Source: Physcomitrium patens (Eukaryota; Streptophyta; Bryopsida; Funariales; Funariaceae). Taken from it: 64,000 nt of DNA. Positions 35,014-47,611 of the stretch are shown here, one piece after another. Location of the stretch: assembly GCF_000002425.4 (NCBI RefSeq), contig NC_037263.1, forward strand, positions 8,248,917-8,312,916. The letters run 5' to 3'. Made by a program: the position numbers and the translations under genes. Numbering within the stretch: the stretch's first letter is position 1; each line of letters starts with the position of its first letter. The notes beneath the pieces were generated by a model. That model made no database searches. It worked only from the letters and a program-made list of their open reading frames with translations, and had not been told where the DNA came from.

Positions 35014-35807
35014 TGTGATTGCTTGTTTTACTTATTCCGGAAGAAACCTCCCAGAATAAATCTATATAAGGGGATTCGAACACAGGGAATGATTAGTTGC
35101 TTAAGTGTTCACGTTAGGGTCACACAATCAATTACCTCCTGAATGTATCATCTCTATTTCTAATATCTGAATACACAAGGAAACTATAATCTCCTCCTTC
35201 ACCTTATCGGTCTCTTCCTTACAGCAATTCAGTCATACCAATAACTGCTATCTCCACCAATATATTCACCTTCATAATCTCCAACTGTAATACTATGCTT
35301 TCACAGCTTTCATCACACAATTACCTTCATTCCAATCACTTGAATTCTTCACATAGAACTGCCATTCACATTATAGTGTTTCATACAAACACAGACTCAT
35401 TCTCTCTACTGAATTACAATCAGATTTCAGCATTCAATCTTTCTTCTTCTCAAATAATACCAATCACATTTTCATTCCATAATTCACTTCACAATATTCA
35501 GAAACTTTCAATCCTCTTATTCAAAGAAAATAACAAACAAAAGAAAAGAAGTAGCACCAAGCTTTTTCGGGCTCACAATATCACAGCAATGGCTCTCGAC
35601 TCACAACTCTCATAGTCTGGCATTCTCTTCCCCTCTCCCATCCTCCTTATACTACCCCGAGATACCAACTCCTATACTACAGATGATAACTACTTTTCCT
35701 GACTATTCATCCATTCTACCTGCTGAACCATCTTTTCAGCAGTTATCTATCCATGTTTACACTATATACTAGGTATCTACATTGTGAAAATAACTACTTA
35801 TTCTACA
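35014..35807 (+). repeat. Solo LTR inserted in element B
   Basis: TGTGATTGC...TTCTACA, 794 bp, flanked by the direct repeat AATAT (35009-35013 and 35808-35812). Element B protease sequence resumes immediately after. TCTATATAAGG near 35061 could be its TATA box. It is more C-rich than its surroundings and unlike the other LTRs here, so it belongs to a further family. The 106-codon frame inside it looks random. Confidence 0.8.
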
Positions 35808-35812
35808 AATAT

Positions 35813-37484
35813 CATTAGATCTCTCTCTAATCTAATTATTTTAGGATTATTTTAGTTGAAAAAATACAACCCTCAAGTAGATTGGATTTCTTGTACTTTC
35901 AACTTTTCTAAAAGTATAATTAAGAGTATAATTAATCAAGTAAAAAATTATAAGTCTAGTACAATTAAACTTGTATATGTAGGTATAAGAGCTTTCTTGC
36001 ATGCAACAAAAAAATGATCACCTTGTGTCATTTATGCCATACCTATTTCTAATGGTGTAAAGACTTCAAGTGGCATTCCAAGCAAATATCAAGAATTTTA
36101 AGATATAATTGAAAAAAAAAAATGAGAATACTCTTTCAGAACATCATCCCTATGACTAGTCAATTGACCTTCAAGAAGGAGCACAACCACCATTTGGACC
36201 AATCTACAATTTATCACAAAATGAGTTGGTTGAATTTAAAAAGTATATTAAAGAAAATCTAGCTAAAAACTTCATACGCCATTCCAAATTAGTAAGAGCT
36301 CCAATGGTATTTGTAAAAAAAAAAGATTGATCATTATAGATGTATATAGATTATCGAGGATTCAATAAGGTCACCATGAAGAAAAAATATCGACTACCTT
36401 TAATATCTAGACTTCTTGATCAGTTGAATCAAGTTAAGTTCTATACAAAAATAAAACTACAAAGAGCATACAATTTGGTATGCATCAAAGAAGGAGATGA
36501 ATAGAAGACTGTATTTTGAATTAGGTACAAATATTTTAAATATAATATCATGCTTTTTGGACTTATAAATGCATCAGCAGCTTTTCAACATCTTATGAAT
36601 GATGTTTTTTGAGAGTTTTTGGAAGATTTTGTTGTTTAATATTTAGATGTTATATTGACTTATTCTAAGTATACAAAAGAATATGAACTTCATGTTTGTC
36701 ATTTATTACAAAAATTAAGAGATATGGGACTCTGTGCCAAGATGTGCAATGGTTTTTGTGGATTTGCTAACTACTATCAAATCTTCATCAAAGACTCTAC
36801 TTGAATTGTAGCTGTACTTACATATTTGATTTGTAAAGACAAGCTTCAATGGAATCAAGAAGCAGAAGTAGTATTTGAAATTTTAAAGATAGTCTTTATT
36901 TTTGTACCAATCTTGTATTGTATTGACTTCTCCAACATATTTTTTATGAAAACAAATGCATTAGACTTTGTTTTAGATGTCGTATTATCACAAATAGGAA
37001 TAGACGATAAACTTCAGCCAATAGCTATTTACTCTAAGAAATGTTTAATAGTAGAAACAACTATGAAATCCACAACAAAGAGCTTCTTGCAATTGTGGAT
37101 TCTTTTTAAGAATGACATCATTATTTAGAAGGTGGTTTTAGTCTAGCCATTGTGTATATAGATTACACAAATCTCAAATACTTCATGTTAGCACAAGTTT
37201 TGAATCGTCGCCAAGCTTATTGGAATGTCTTTATCAAAATTTGATTTTATGATCATATGTGAATCTAAAAAATAATAAGGTTTGTCATATGCTCTTTCTA
37301 GAAGTTTTTACTTTATACCAAAAGAAGCATATACATCTTTTAATCATCAAAAAATGATTCTTCTAAAGCCTGACTATTTTCATCTTTGAGTAATGAAATC
37401 AACATTAATTATTGATTCAACCTTTGTCAAATAAATTCAATCAAGTATGTCTTTTGATCTTCTTGTTTATGATATCAAATATAT
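35813..37484 (+). pseudogene. Element B protease end, RT and RNase H
   Basis: Collinear with element A pol from ISLSNLIIL to the spacer after RNase H (about 37460), with many stops, small deletions and a loss of about 140 bp around 36745. RT core YLDD reads as YLDV near 36640. The match stops at ATGATATCAAATATATTC, where the truncated LTR of C2 begins. Confidence 0.8.
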
Positions 37485-37697
37485 TCTAGATTCTAGGAAG
37501 CTTTTTAAGAAGTTTCTATGAGGTTTGAGAATGAAGCAAGCCTAAAATCCTTCTTTGACAACTTCTTAAATCATCTAAAGCCTCTTAGAACCTTCTGGAA
37601 TCTCCTAGAACCTCAAAGTGCCTTCTTAGAATCTACTGGTACCTTCTAGAACCTCCTAGAATTTTCTATAACCTTCTTCAATTATATGTCCATGACA
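37484..37697 (-). repeat. Truncated 3' LTR of element C2
   Basis: Begins TGTCATGGACATATAAT at 37697 and ends with AAGCTTCCTAGAATCTAG. It holds repeated TTCTAGAAGGT-type motifs (decayed heat-shock-element-like) but no TATA box because the 3' half is missing. Confidence 0.7.
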
Positions 37698-39101
37698 TTA
37701 TCTCTTTCTCTAGCTTCGAAATCTTTAAGAAGCAATGTTGTTGTAAGTCAATATGTGTGTAAGAAATTGAAGATCTGTCTTAAGGTATCCATTATATATT
37801 CCAATTATTTTTTACTAGATAAATGGTTCAAAGGCCATTGTAGCCATCGATAGTGCTCCAAGCCTTTTACTTGTCACCAAACATGAATTTTGATATGTGT
37901 ATTATAGAATTATCCTGCAAATACTCCTTCTGGACATCTTTAATAGGCATGTTCTACCTCAAATACAATTATCAATGACCTATTCCTGGATATCCTTTGA
38001 CATCTGTATGGTTTAGATAGCTCTTCATCTTTGGGTCATCTCTACAAGCTACATGGTTGAGATTGTATGACTAGCAAGGCATCTATTTTTTAACTATTTA
38101 TATCTTATAAAATAGAGAAGACCAAAAGAATATAAACAAGCTATGGTCATGAACTCAAATTACTGACTTATACTATTCTAAACATTTGAAAACAATTGTC
38201 TCTTTAGAAGTTGTCTCATTCCCTTCCTTATGAGGCCAAGAACTAAGAATCTTCATAGTGAACCTATCTTATCAAGCTATTGTTTTTTATTTTTTTACTT
38301 TTAGTTTTGATAGATGTCATTGATAGAACTTTTGAACCTTTATTTGTGCATTTACAAGGTTGCCAGCTAGTTCCCACGTACAATTGTTGATATCATATCT
38401 ATGCCAATGGACCAAATATTCAAGCCTTCTATGTCTTATCTTTGAATCTAATACCTCTTCTACCTCAATTTCAACATTATCATTGATTTCAATCATAAGA
38501 AGTGGTGGTTGTCTTTGACCTAGTATGTTCAATTCTTTGTATCTTTCCAAAAGTGAAACATAAAAGACTGGATGAGTCTTCATGGATGAAGGTAATTCCA
38601 AGCAATAAGTTATGTAATTAATTTGTTTCTAAATCACAAATGGTTCCAACTTTTGATAGTCTAATTTAGCACATGGATTTTTTGTTTTTATATTGTATCA
38701 AGGAAACCATAATTTATCACCAACTTGAAATATAGAATGTTCTTTCTTCAATTCATTTGTCAATAGCTTATAACGTTGTTGAGCCTTTTTTAGATGAGTC
38801 TTCATAGTTGCTTAAAGTTTGGCCATCTTCATAGCAAACTTCTCTATTGTTGAATTTTTTGACTTTGAAGATACAAGCATATCCAACTTTGGATGATGAA
38901 TGCAGTTTGAATAGAAGGGCGTTTGTTACATAAATGCATGGATTGTATTGTTACATGCAAACTTTGCCAAAAACAAGTAGGAAGTCAAATCGTCTTATTG
39001 GTAGTTGATGGTACACCTCAAATATTACTGAAGAATTTAGTTGATTTGCTCTGTTTGACCATTAGTTTGAAGATAAAAGGCAAAAGAATGGTTGATGTCA
39101 A
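37687..39101 (-). repeat. Inverted repeat arm 2, near-identical to 24832-26245
   Basis: Covers the end of integrase, chromodomain, ORF3 remnant and LTR start of C2. See the partner arm at 24832-26245. The arms are about 11.4 kb apart and point toward each other. Confidence 0.85.
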
Positions 39102-42100
39102 CCTTAAGAATCTTAAAAAAAGCCTTTAAAAACCTTCATACAAATTGTCGCCTATAATTTATTACAATGCCATCTAACAACCTATGGTAACAATAGACAT
39201 TGTCAATAAAGAGTCTTGTGGTCTCTTCACAAGTAATTGACTTCTTAGAAAGTATAAAAGATTCCATCTTAATCAATCAATCAACAACTGCAAAGGTAGT
39301 GTCAAATGAGCTTGATGGTCGAAGATCTGTAATGAAATCCATGGAGATAAATTACCATGGTTTTTTTAGAATAGGAAGATGTTGAAGAAGTCTTTATGGT
39401 TGATGTCAAGGATTCTTTGACCTTCAATAAGTATCACATGATATTACGAATTTTTTAACGTCTTTTTATATTTTAGGCCATTAAAAGTCTCTAGACAAAG
39501 GTTTTAAGGTCTTGTTGAATTCAAAATGTCTGGTTGTAGAAAAAATCATGGTATGTTTGAAGAATGTACAAGCAAGTTGGTCTTTCAAGAATGAACAAAC
39601 GTTCTTCAAAGAACAAGAGGTTGTCTTTATATTTGAATTTAGAAGATTCTTCAGAAAGATTGTTGGGAAGATACTTGATATTAAGGAATAGAAGATCCGT
39701 ATTTGATGCTTTATAAATCTAATCAAGAAATGGTGAATCCACAAGCATTGATATATTGATTGTTCAAAGATGAAATTACTTAGGTTTTAACAAGATTGTC
39801 CATTGTTGATCATATGCTGCCTTGCCTACTTTTGGTTCAAAATAGGAATGTCTTGATAATGCATCTGATAATTCTTATTGGCTTTGAGATCCATACGTGA
39901 TGTAAAAGTCAAATCGTAATAAAGATATTCTTTAACAACTTGGTGACAATTCAATACTCAGGCCAATATGAAGTACTCAAGATTCTTGTATTCTATATAT
40001 ATAGTTACTTCATGAGAGGTACCTTCAAGAAAGTGGTACCATTTTTGGAAAGAATCTACGATGGCAAACAACTCTTTATTGTAGATTTTGTAATTCATTT
40101 TTATCGCTAAATTTTTTTTAGAATGAAATGTAATTAGATGAAATTTGCCATATTTTTTCATATTGCAATAAGACTACTTTCAATGCAAAGTCTAAAGCAT
40201 CAGTCTCCATAAATTAGGGCTTATTGAAATCTGAATTTATCAAAATTGGAGTTATTGTGAAAGTATCTTTTAAGCTTTGAAAAGCTTTCTCTACTTTGAA
40301 ATCTAAGTCCAGCTTGTCCTTACATGTCAATCACGTAGGTGGAGCAAGGATCTTAGAATAATTCATAATAAAAATCATATAAAAGTTTACAAATCCAAGA
40401 AAGTATTGGACATCACGTATGATTTTTAGCTTTGCTCAATCAATGATTGCTTGTACCTTCTTTAGATCATTAAAAAGGCCTTCGTTGGAAATAATATATC
40501 TAACAAATTCAACTTGAGATGCATGAAATATACACTTCTCTAGTTTTGTATATAGTCCAATACTTTGTAGTTTTTTCAAGACAAGGTGGACATATTTCTC
40601 ATGGACTTCTAAATTCTTAGAAAAGATTTGAATATCATCCAAATAGATCTCAACAAATTTTTTGAGATATTCACGAAATATATCATTTATTAAGTATTAG
40701 AATATAGCAGGTACATTGATAAGTCCAAAAAGTATGATATTGTATTCAAAAAGTCCATACCTGGTGTGAAATGTTGTCTTCCATTCATTTCCCTCCTTAA
40801 CGCATATCAAATTATATGCGCCTAGTAGATCAATCATTTTACAGAACTTTGCTTAGTTAAGTTGATCAAAAAGTCCAAATATCAACAGCAATGGATATTG
40901 ATTCTTTACCGTGATTTTATTAAGACCACAATAACCGACATACATCTATAAAGATCCATCTTTCTTCTTCACAAATAATATCAAAGCACCAATTAAAAAC
41001 TTGGAATGTCGAATATAATTCTTAGCTAGATTTTTCTTGATGTACTTCTTTAAAGTTGCAAGCTTATTCTGGATTAAATTGTAGATGGATCCAAATGATG
41101 GTTGAACATCTTCTTGAAGGTCAATCGCACAATTGTAAGAGCAATACTTCAAAAGAATGTATGCATTTTTCTTTTCAAATACATTTGTAAAATTCCTATA
41201 CATCTCTGGAATTTTTGTTGTAATAATAAAAAGTTTCAATTGTGAAAATGCATAGATAGTAAATGTAATGCCCTATTTGGTTGTCCTTACAAATGCTCTA
41301 GCTTTAATAAATAAATATTATTTAAGTTTTGGCTTATCAAGTATTAGAAGCTTTTTCATAGATCTGAGGGTTCTATGATCTACTAAAAGAAATTCTAACT
41401 TTTGAGATACCTAGTCTATTTGTGGATTGTATTTTTCAAGCCATAAGAGTTCTAAAATGACTAATTTTAATGATGATCTAATGACATTGAATACCTCTTA
41501 GTTGCTATGGCTATCAAAGATTATTTCTATTAGAATTGTTTCATGAGTGACATCTCCAAAGGATAAAGATTGACCATCTATTCCTTCTACATGTACGGCT
41601 TTGGATTTTTTGACCATACAAATTTTGTGTGATCTAAAAAATTCTTTGTCAATAAAATATGCACAGGCTTCTGAGTCAAGTAATACATGATAATCTAGTT
41701 TTGAGACTCTTAACTGTATAGGTATAGTAAAACAATGAGAAGGACTGGTAAAGAGTATAAGACCATTTTTGATTTGTGATAGTGAAGAATCTAGCTGCAT
41801 GGTCCTTACTATGGCTGGACGCCCTCATTTTTCTTGCAAAGCTTTTGATAATGTGACTGCACTCCTCATTCGATATGTATGTTGACATTTATTTGAATAA
41901 TTATTAACCTTATGGCCAAATTTTCCATAATATAAGCATAGGCCAAGTTCCCTTTGATGTTTTTTTTCTTATTCAATAAGAGGTTTGAAGCGAACTCCAT
42001 CAATCTGCATATTTTTTGCTTTCAAATGTTCATTAGAATTCAATGGTGAAGAAGCTATAGAATAAATAGTATATATATGTAGCATTATTGAAGAACGTTT

Positions 42101-42708
42101 ATCTTGTCATCATTAAAATAAATAATTATTACACTTCACAACTTGACTAATGGCTTCATTGAATATTTAAAGATTTGGAATAGATAATAATATGTCCTTG
42201 ATATTATCTTTTAATGTCCAATGAAATTTATTCATCAATGCATCTTTTTTCTAATTTATATGACGAGCTAGTTCTCAAAAATCTGAGGCATATGTTGATG
42301 TAGAAGGCTTCAAATTTTAGTTGTTGAAAAATAAACCTTATCATATTCATTAAATGCTTTCTTAAAAGCTTCAAAATTGTGCAAAATAAGAGAATTCTTT
42401 TCAAATAATCAAATGAATCAAGATAAAGCTTGACTTGAGAGCAACGTTCCAACCATATCAACACAAGATACTTCAATGGAATATTATTGAGATTGAAGCA
42501 AGGTGATTAATCATACTTAATTTATAAAGCCACAAAATTTTGAGCGGATACTATTGAATTTTTTTAAAAGGATGTTCCTTGATTCTTTTGCTGTTATTAT
42601 TGTCAAATCATTGCCTTGAGTAGATGCACCTTCCATATTTGTTGAAACAAGCATAGTCGTTTGAGAATTTGGAACCTCTATTGTCATTTGATGTGGTTGT
42701 TGAGGCAC
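38317..42708 (-). pseudogene. gag-pol of element C2, decayed
   Basis: Gag pieces include PQQPHQMTIEVPNSQTTM and the FNSIRSKFCGFIN block. Protease is at 41700-41640 (HVLLDSEACAYFIDKEF; DSG became DSE). RT has DDIQIFSKNLEVHEKYVHLV (the first residues of YLDD are read through a stop). RNase H has MNYKIYNKELFAIVDSFQKW. Integrase HHCC is only partly kept, with a shifted frame at 39744-39481. The chromodomain frame 38601-38317 is open for 94 codons and differs from that of C1 at two residues. Stops and shifts elsewhere are frequent. Confidence 0.82.
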
Positions 42709-43081
42709 TCCAACAACTTAACCATTATATATGGTCATATATAGTTCTTCATTCTACTTTGACAAAGTCTTTGTCTTGATCTATAATGATTTAAGAGCAT
42801 TAGTAATAGAATCTAATTTGATCTCTTTGGAGTTTGTCATATTGACTTTTTGACCTTTTGCTATAGAAAACCAGAGAAACACATGCATTCAAAGGAAAAA
42901 AACCTTATCTATGGTTTAAAGAAAAAAAATCAAAAGAATATTAAGAAAAGAATAATATTAGTCTAGAAGAGAGTAAGTTGTAACTTCTAGAATACTATAG
43001 TACTTCCAAGAAGAGGGATAATCTACTCTCTATCAAAAAAGATTAAGCTCCTAATATTATTTTATGGTAGTCTCGACAAAC

Positions 43082-43471
43082 TGTTAGAGACCATATACAA
43101 GATAAGAATTGAAGACTAAGAAATAGAATAAATTGAACATTAGAATAATATCTTGATACAAGGTAAGAAGGTCTTAACTAAAATATAAAAAATGAGTTGT
43201 CAAGATTGAAGATCCCTTGAACCTCAATTCTTATATATACTAGATCCTAAAACAATTCTTGAAAAGTTTCTATGAGACTTAGAAAAAAAGTAAGCCTAAT
43301 ATCCTTCTTTGGCAACTTCCTAAATCATCTAAAGCCTCCAAGAACCTTGTAGGAGCTTCTATGACCTTCTATAATTTTCTTAGAATCTATTAGAACCTTT
43401 TGAAATCTTCTAGAACCTTCTAGAATCTCCTAAAATCTTCTTGATTCTTCTTCAGTTGTATATTTGTAATA
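43082..43471 (-). repeat. 5' LTR of element C2
   Basis: Runs from about 43471 (decayed TGTCAT start) to CTAACA at 43082. TATATATA is near 43250. The R start reads AATCTTGACAA (43208-43198). The primer-site sequence 2 nt after the LTR is TTGTCGAGACT (43079-43069), again a decayed self-complement. Confidence 0.7.
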
Positions 43472-43483
43472 CTGATGGATTTT

Positions 43484-44390
43484 ACAAGTTGGATTCTTAA
43501 GCGCACTTTTATTTAGAAGAACTTTCTTTTGGTTAATATCTTTGATGGAAAATGATTTAAGAATCTTTTATGATTTGAATTCATTCTTAGAAGTATTTAT
43601 AGTCATATTTAGAGAAAGTAATCAAGAAAGATTAATAGAGACCAAACTCTTATCTTTATGATAAAAATCACAATCAACCATTATATACACTACTAAATTT
43701 CAAAGTCTTGCTTGTAAGGTGGATTGAAATGACAAAGCTCTTATTAATCAATTTTAATATGGATTGAAGGACAATATCAAAGCTTTGTTATTAACAATAT
43801 CAAAAGTAAATTCTTTGGAATAATTTATTGCTCAAGCCATTACCTTCAACAATCAATTATTTGAAAGGTATCAAGAATAAAGATTTATTTAGAGATGAAT
43901 ACATCATGTAATGATCGTAAGTCTTAGATTTTCAAAAATTTATTCATCAAAACCAAAATCAATGTAAATTGATATGGTATGTTTTAAAACTATTAATGAG
44001 CAAGAAAATACTTATTATTGTTAAAAAGATTTATGTCTATATTGTGGAGAATCCAAATACATTTCTTAATATTATTCTAAAAAGTAACGCAATTACAAAA
44101 TGGAGAGCATGGTTTCCAAAGATAATAATGTGTCAAAAAATAAGCTTTTGTGGCTACAAAAGAGACCATGGGGCTTGAATTTTATATAAGTCCTAGTAAA
44201 GGTCTTATTTTTTCTTTAGATTCCTCATCTTGTTTTATCATAGAAGTTTATTTAGGACTAAAAATTCAAAAAGTCTTAGCCTTGTTGGATTTAGGAGCTT
44301 CACTTTATTTTATAGACAAAGATTGTTAAAAAACAAGATATGTCTTCAATTAAGAAAATCAAATCTATAGATGTAGAAATAATAGATGGT
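43484..44390 (+). pseudogene. Element D gag and protease start
   Basis: Late gag similarity (LNSFLEVFIVIFRES), zinc knuckle trace (CLYCGESKYIS-like, near 44030-44070), then the pol start CLEFYISPSKGLIF-like region. Interrupted within HVEVIDG at the ATGGT target of the next insertion. Confidence 0.65.
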
Positions 44391-45595
44391 TGTGAATGTA
44401 AAATTTATTCTTCAATTTAAATTACAAGATGGCTTCAACTAAGAATTGATTGTAATTGATGGTGTAAAGTAGAAAAGTAAATAATAAAAATAAAAGAATA
44501 CAAAACAATTAAAATAAATGAAATCAAGCAATTACAAAATCTAAAACTTGGTCCAATCTGTTCATTGAATTTTTATACAATAAAAAATAAAAAGTAAAAA
44601 TAAAAAAATATATTTTTAAAAAATTAATTTTTAAATTATTTTCAATAGTATAAGAAATATATAAATCCGAGTTACTATGAGTAAGTTATGAAGATTTAAA
44701 ATAACAAATAGATAAATAAAAAATTAAGTGAAAATATTTTACCTCAAGGATAATTTGCTTATAGATCAAAGATTCAAATCTCACCAAGGTTCACATGTAG
44801 TGTATAAAGGTGTCTAAAAGAGGCTACAAGGCTTTAGTCTTATCCTCCTAACTATCTTTAAGGTGCTACAATCCATATGAGACTTGTATACCTCCTTTCC
44901 AACAAAGATTACACTAGCTGCTGGTCTTCCTATTTTCTACTAGTAAAATCAATATTTTTGCATTTTTGACTTTACCATGGTATTTAAAAACATCCAATCA
45001 GCCTAGGAATCTTGAATGGCTTTCAAATCTTACTCTATTTCTTTATAATGGCTCCCAAAAAGTTAAAACTCATTTTTACCAAAGTCTTAGAAATTACTCT
45101 AAAAATTCCAAAAAAGTTCTAAATAAATTCTAAATAAATTCCAATAATTCTTATAATGGTTCTATAATTCTAATATAATTTTTAAGCTATAAATTCATAT
45201 CTTTATGATTTTTTTATAATAATGAAATTAATTAAAATCTACTATAAATCCTACTTTCTATATAAATAATTAAAAAGACATGAAGTTCTTTCTCATACTT
45301 CTTCTAGCTACTGATTAATATTTATAATTTTTTATAAATAATACCTATATATAGAAGGCCAATATAAATATTGACCTTATTAAATAATTCTTAATATTCA
45401 ATAATAAGTATAAAGTACTAAATCAACTATAAAAATTACCTCCAAGACTTATCAAGATTCTATTTATACAATTAACATTCTAATTTTCTATTTTTTTAAA
45501 TATTTTTATACTATTCACCATATATTATGATTTTAAGCACTCTAAATGCATCTTTTTATTCTAAAATAACTAGTGAGTCAATTTGATGATTCATA
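44391..45595 (+). repeat. Solo LTR inserted in element D
   Basis: 1205 bp, TGTGAATG...GATTCATA (ends nearly inverted), flanked by the direct repeat ATGGT (44386-44390 and 45596-45600). Protease sequence resumes exactly afterwards (CGTTTATTATCTTCTAAAGA). AT-rich, no coding frame. It does not resemble the other LTRs in the window. Confidence 0.75.
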
Positions 45596-45600
45596 ATGGT

Positions 45601-47611
45601 CGTTTATTATCTTCTAAAGATGTTACAAATAAAACTATTCTTATAAAAGTAGCAACTAGTGGTCATAATAGTTTAATAATATTTAATATAATTAAATATC
45701 TTTCTAATCGAATTATTTTAGGATTATTGTGGTTAAAAGATATAAACCTAAGATAGACTCAATTTCTTGCAATTTCGATTTTTTTCATAATTTAATCTAA
45801 GATTTTGCTAGACAAGTAAAAATCCATAAGATCGATATATCCAAACTATTATTGACAGGTACAAAAACTTTCATACATGCTATAAAAGAAGAGTAAACTT
45901 TTATTATATATGCCACACCTATTCTTGATAGAAAAAATATTTCAAATGACATTCCAAGCTAATACTAAGATTATTAAGATGTCTTTAAAAAAAAAAAACT
46001 TTTTAATCATCTTTTCTATGATTGTTCTATTGATCTTTAAGAAGGAGCTCAATGACTATTTGACTAATCTATAGTTTTTTACAAAATAAATTGATTGTAC
46101 TCAAGTAATACATTGATGAAAAATTGACTAAGAATTTTATATGCCATTTTAAATCTCTAACAAGGCTCCTATCTTATTAGTGAAGAAAAAGACAAATCTC
46201 TGCCAATGTGTGTATACTATCAAAGATTCAATAAGATCATAATGAACAATAGATATCCTTTATCTTTGATTTTAGAACTTCTTGATCAATTGAATCAAAA
46301 AAAGATTTATACAAAAATAGGACACCGAAGAGCATATAATTTAGTAAGTATTAAAAAAATAAATAAATGGAAAACTACATTTTGAACTAGATATGGACAT
46401 TTTTGAATATAATGTCATGACTTTTGGATTCAGAAGTGTACCAATTTCTTTTCAATATTTAATGAATGATATTTTTGTAATTTTCTTAATAATTTTATCA
46501 TCTATTATTAAGACAACATCTTGATTTAGTCTAAAAATATAAAAAATATGAACTTCATCTTTTTTATAAAAATTTAGAGATAGAAGATTATATATCAAGA
46601 TAAAAAAGTATGTACTCTATATTACTTAAGTTGACTTTTTAGGATGTATCATTTCTAAAAATGGTCTTATAATAGATCCTAAAAAGGTCCAAACTATTAT
46701 GCATTGAAAGATCTCAAAAATAATCAAAGATGTGCAATGTTTTTTGAAATTTGCCAATTATTATTAGATCTTTATCAAAAAAAAAAATCAAAATACAGCC
46801 CATCTTGTATGCCTAACATGTAAAGACAAACTTGATAGAGCAAAGAAGTTGAAGCATCTTTTCAAGCATTAAAGGCAACATTTATTTTTATACCAATCTT
46901 GCATCATGTTGACTTTTTAAAGATATTTTTTTATAAAAATAGATGCATTAGACTTTGCCATAGATACCATTTTGTGACAAATGAGAGTAAATGATAAGCT
47001 CTACCTAGTAGCTTTTCATTCCGATAAATTTTTCAGTAGCCGAGATTAACTATAAGATCCATTAGAAAGAACTTGCAATCGTGGATTCATTTTAAGAATA
47101 GTGTCATTATCTAGAAGATGCTTTTAGTCCAGTCACTATATATACAAGTTACAAGAAGCTTAAGTACTTCATATTAGTATGTATTTTGAATTGTCACCAA
47201 GTTTGTTGGAATATGTCTTTATCAATATTTGATTTCAAGTTTACTTATTAATTCAAAAAACAACAAGATTTATTAGATGCCCCTTTTAAACATTCTTACC
47301 TTGTATCAAAAGAAGGAGATATAAATTTTGATCAATCAAAGAAAAATCTTCTTGAAACTAAAGCATTTTCATCTTTGAGCAATAAAATCAATATTGACTA
47401 TTGATTCAACATTTGTCAAGCAAATTCAATCAAGTATATTCTTTGATCTTTTTATTCATGATATCAAGAATATTTTTTTTAAGTTTCATGATACTTCCAA
47501 GTTCAAGTTCAAGAACAATCTATTTTATTTTGAGAGACAATTATATATTCTATAAGATAAAGCAGAACTATATATTTTTCAAGCTCATCATGACTTTCTA
47601 GCAACCAATGT
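45601..47611 (+). pseudogene. Element D protease, RT and RNase H
   Basis: Collinear with element A pol from the second half of protease through RT (region near 46140-46650), RNase H (near 46900-47270) and the spacer to the HHCC finger start (CATGACTTTCTAGCAACC, 47587-47604). The RT catalytic motif is lost (YYXDNIL). Non-functional. Confidence 0.75.

Larger units (their letters stand above)
27189..37484 (+). mobile_element. Ty3/gypsy chromovirus B, decayed, host of element A
   Basis: Older copy of the element A family. Its parts are: LTR 27189-27725, gag start 27951-28089, interruption by A (28090-34427 including the second target copy), gag remainder to about 34695, an internal deletion of late gag, protease from about 34700, a solo LTR (35014-35807), then protease end, RT, RNase H to 37484. 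There it is joined directly to the truncated 3' LTR of C2. Its own integrase, ORF3 and 3' LTR are missing. Confidence 0.85.
37484..43471 (-). mobile_element. Ty3/gypsy chromovirus C2, decayed
   Basis: Read on the minus strand: 5' LTR 43471-43082, leader, gag (42800-41900), protease (41800-41500), RT (41200-40430), RNase H (40160-39850), integrase (39744-39000), chromodomain (38601-38317), ORF3 remnant (38240-37760) and the first 214 bp of the 3' LTR (37697-37484). The rest of the 3' LTR has been lost in the junction with element B. Unlike C1, it keeps the integrase core region. Confidence 0.85.

Noticed and set aside
35295..35615. 106-codon open frame
   Set aside because: Lies wholly inside the solo LTR 35014-35807, low-complexity Ser/His/Asn composition, no similarity to known proteins.
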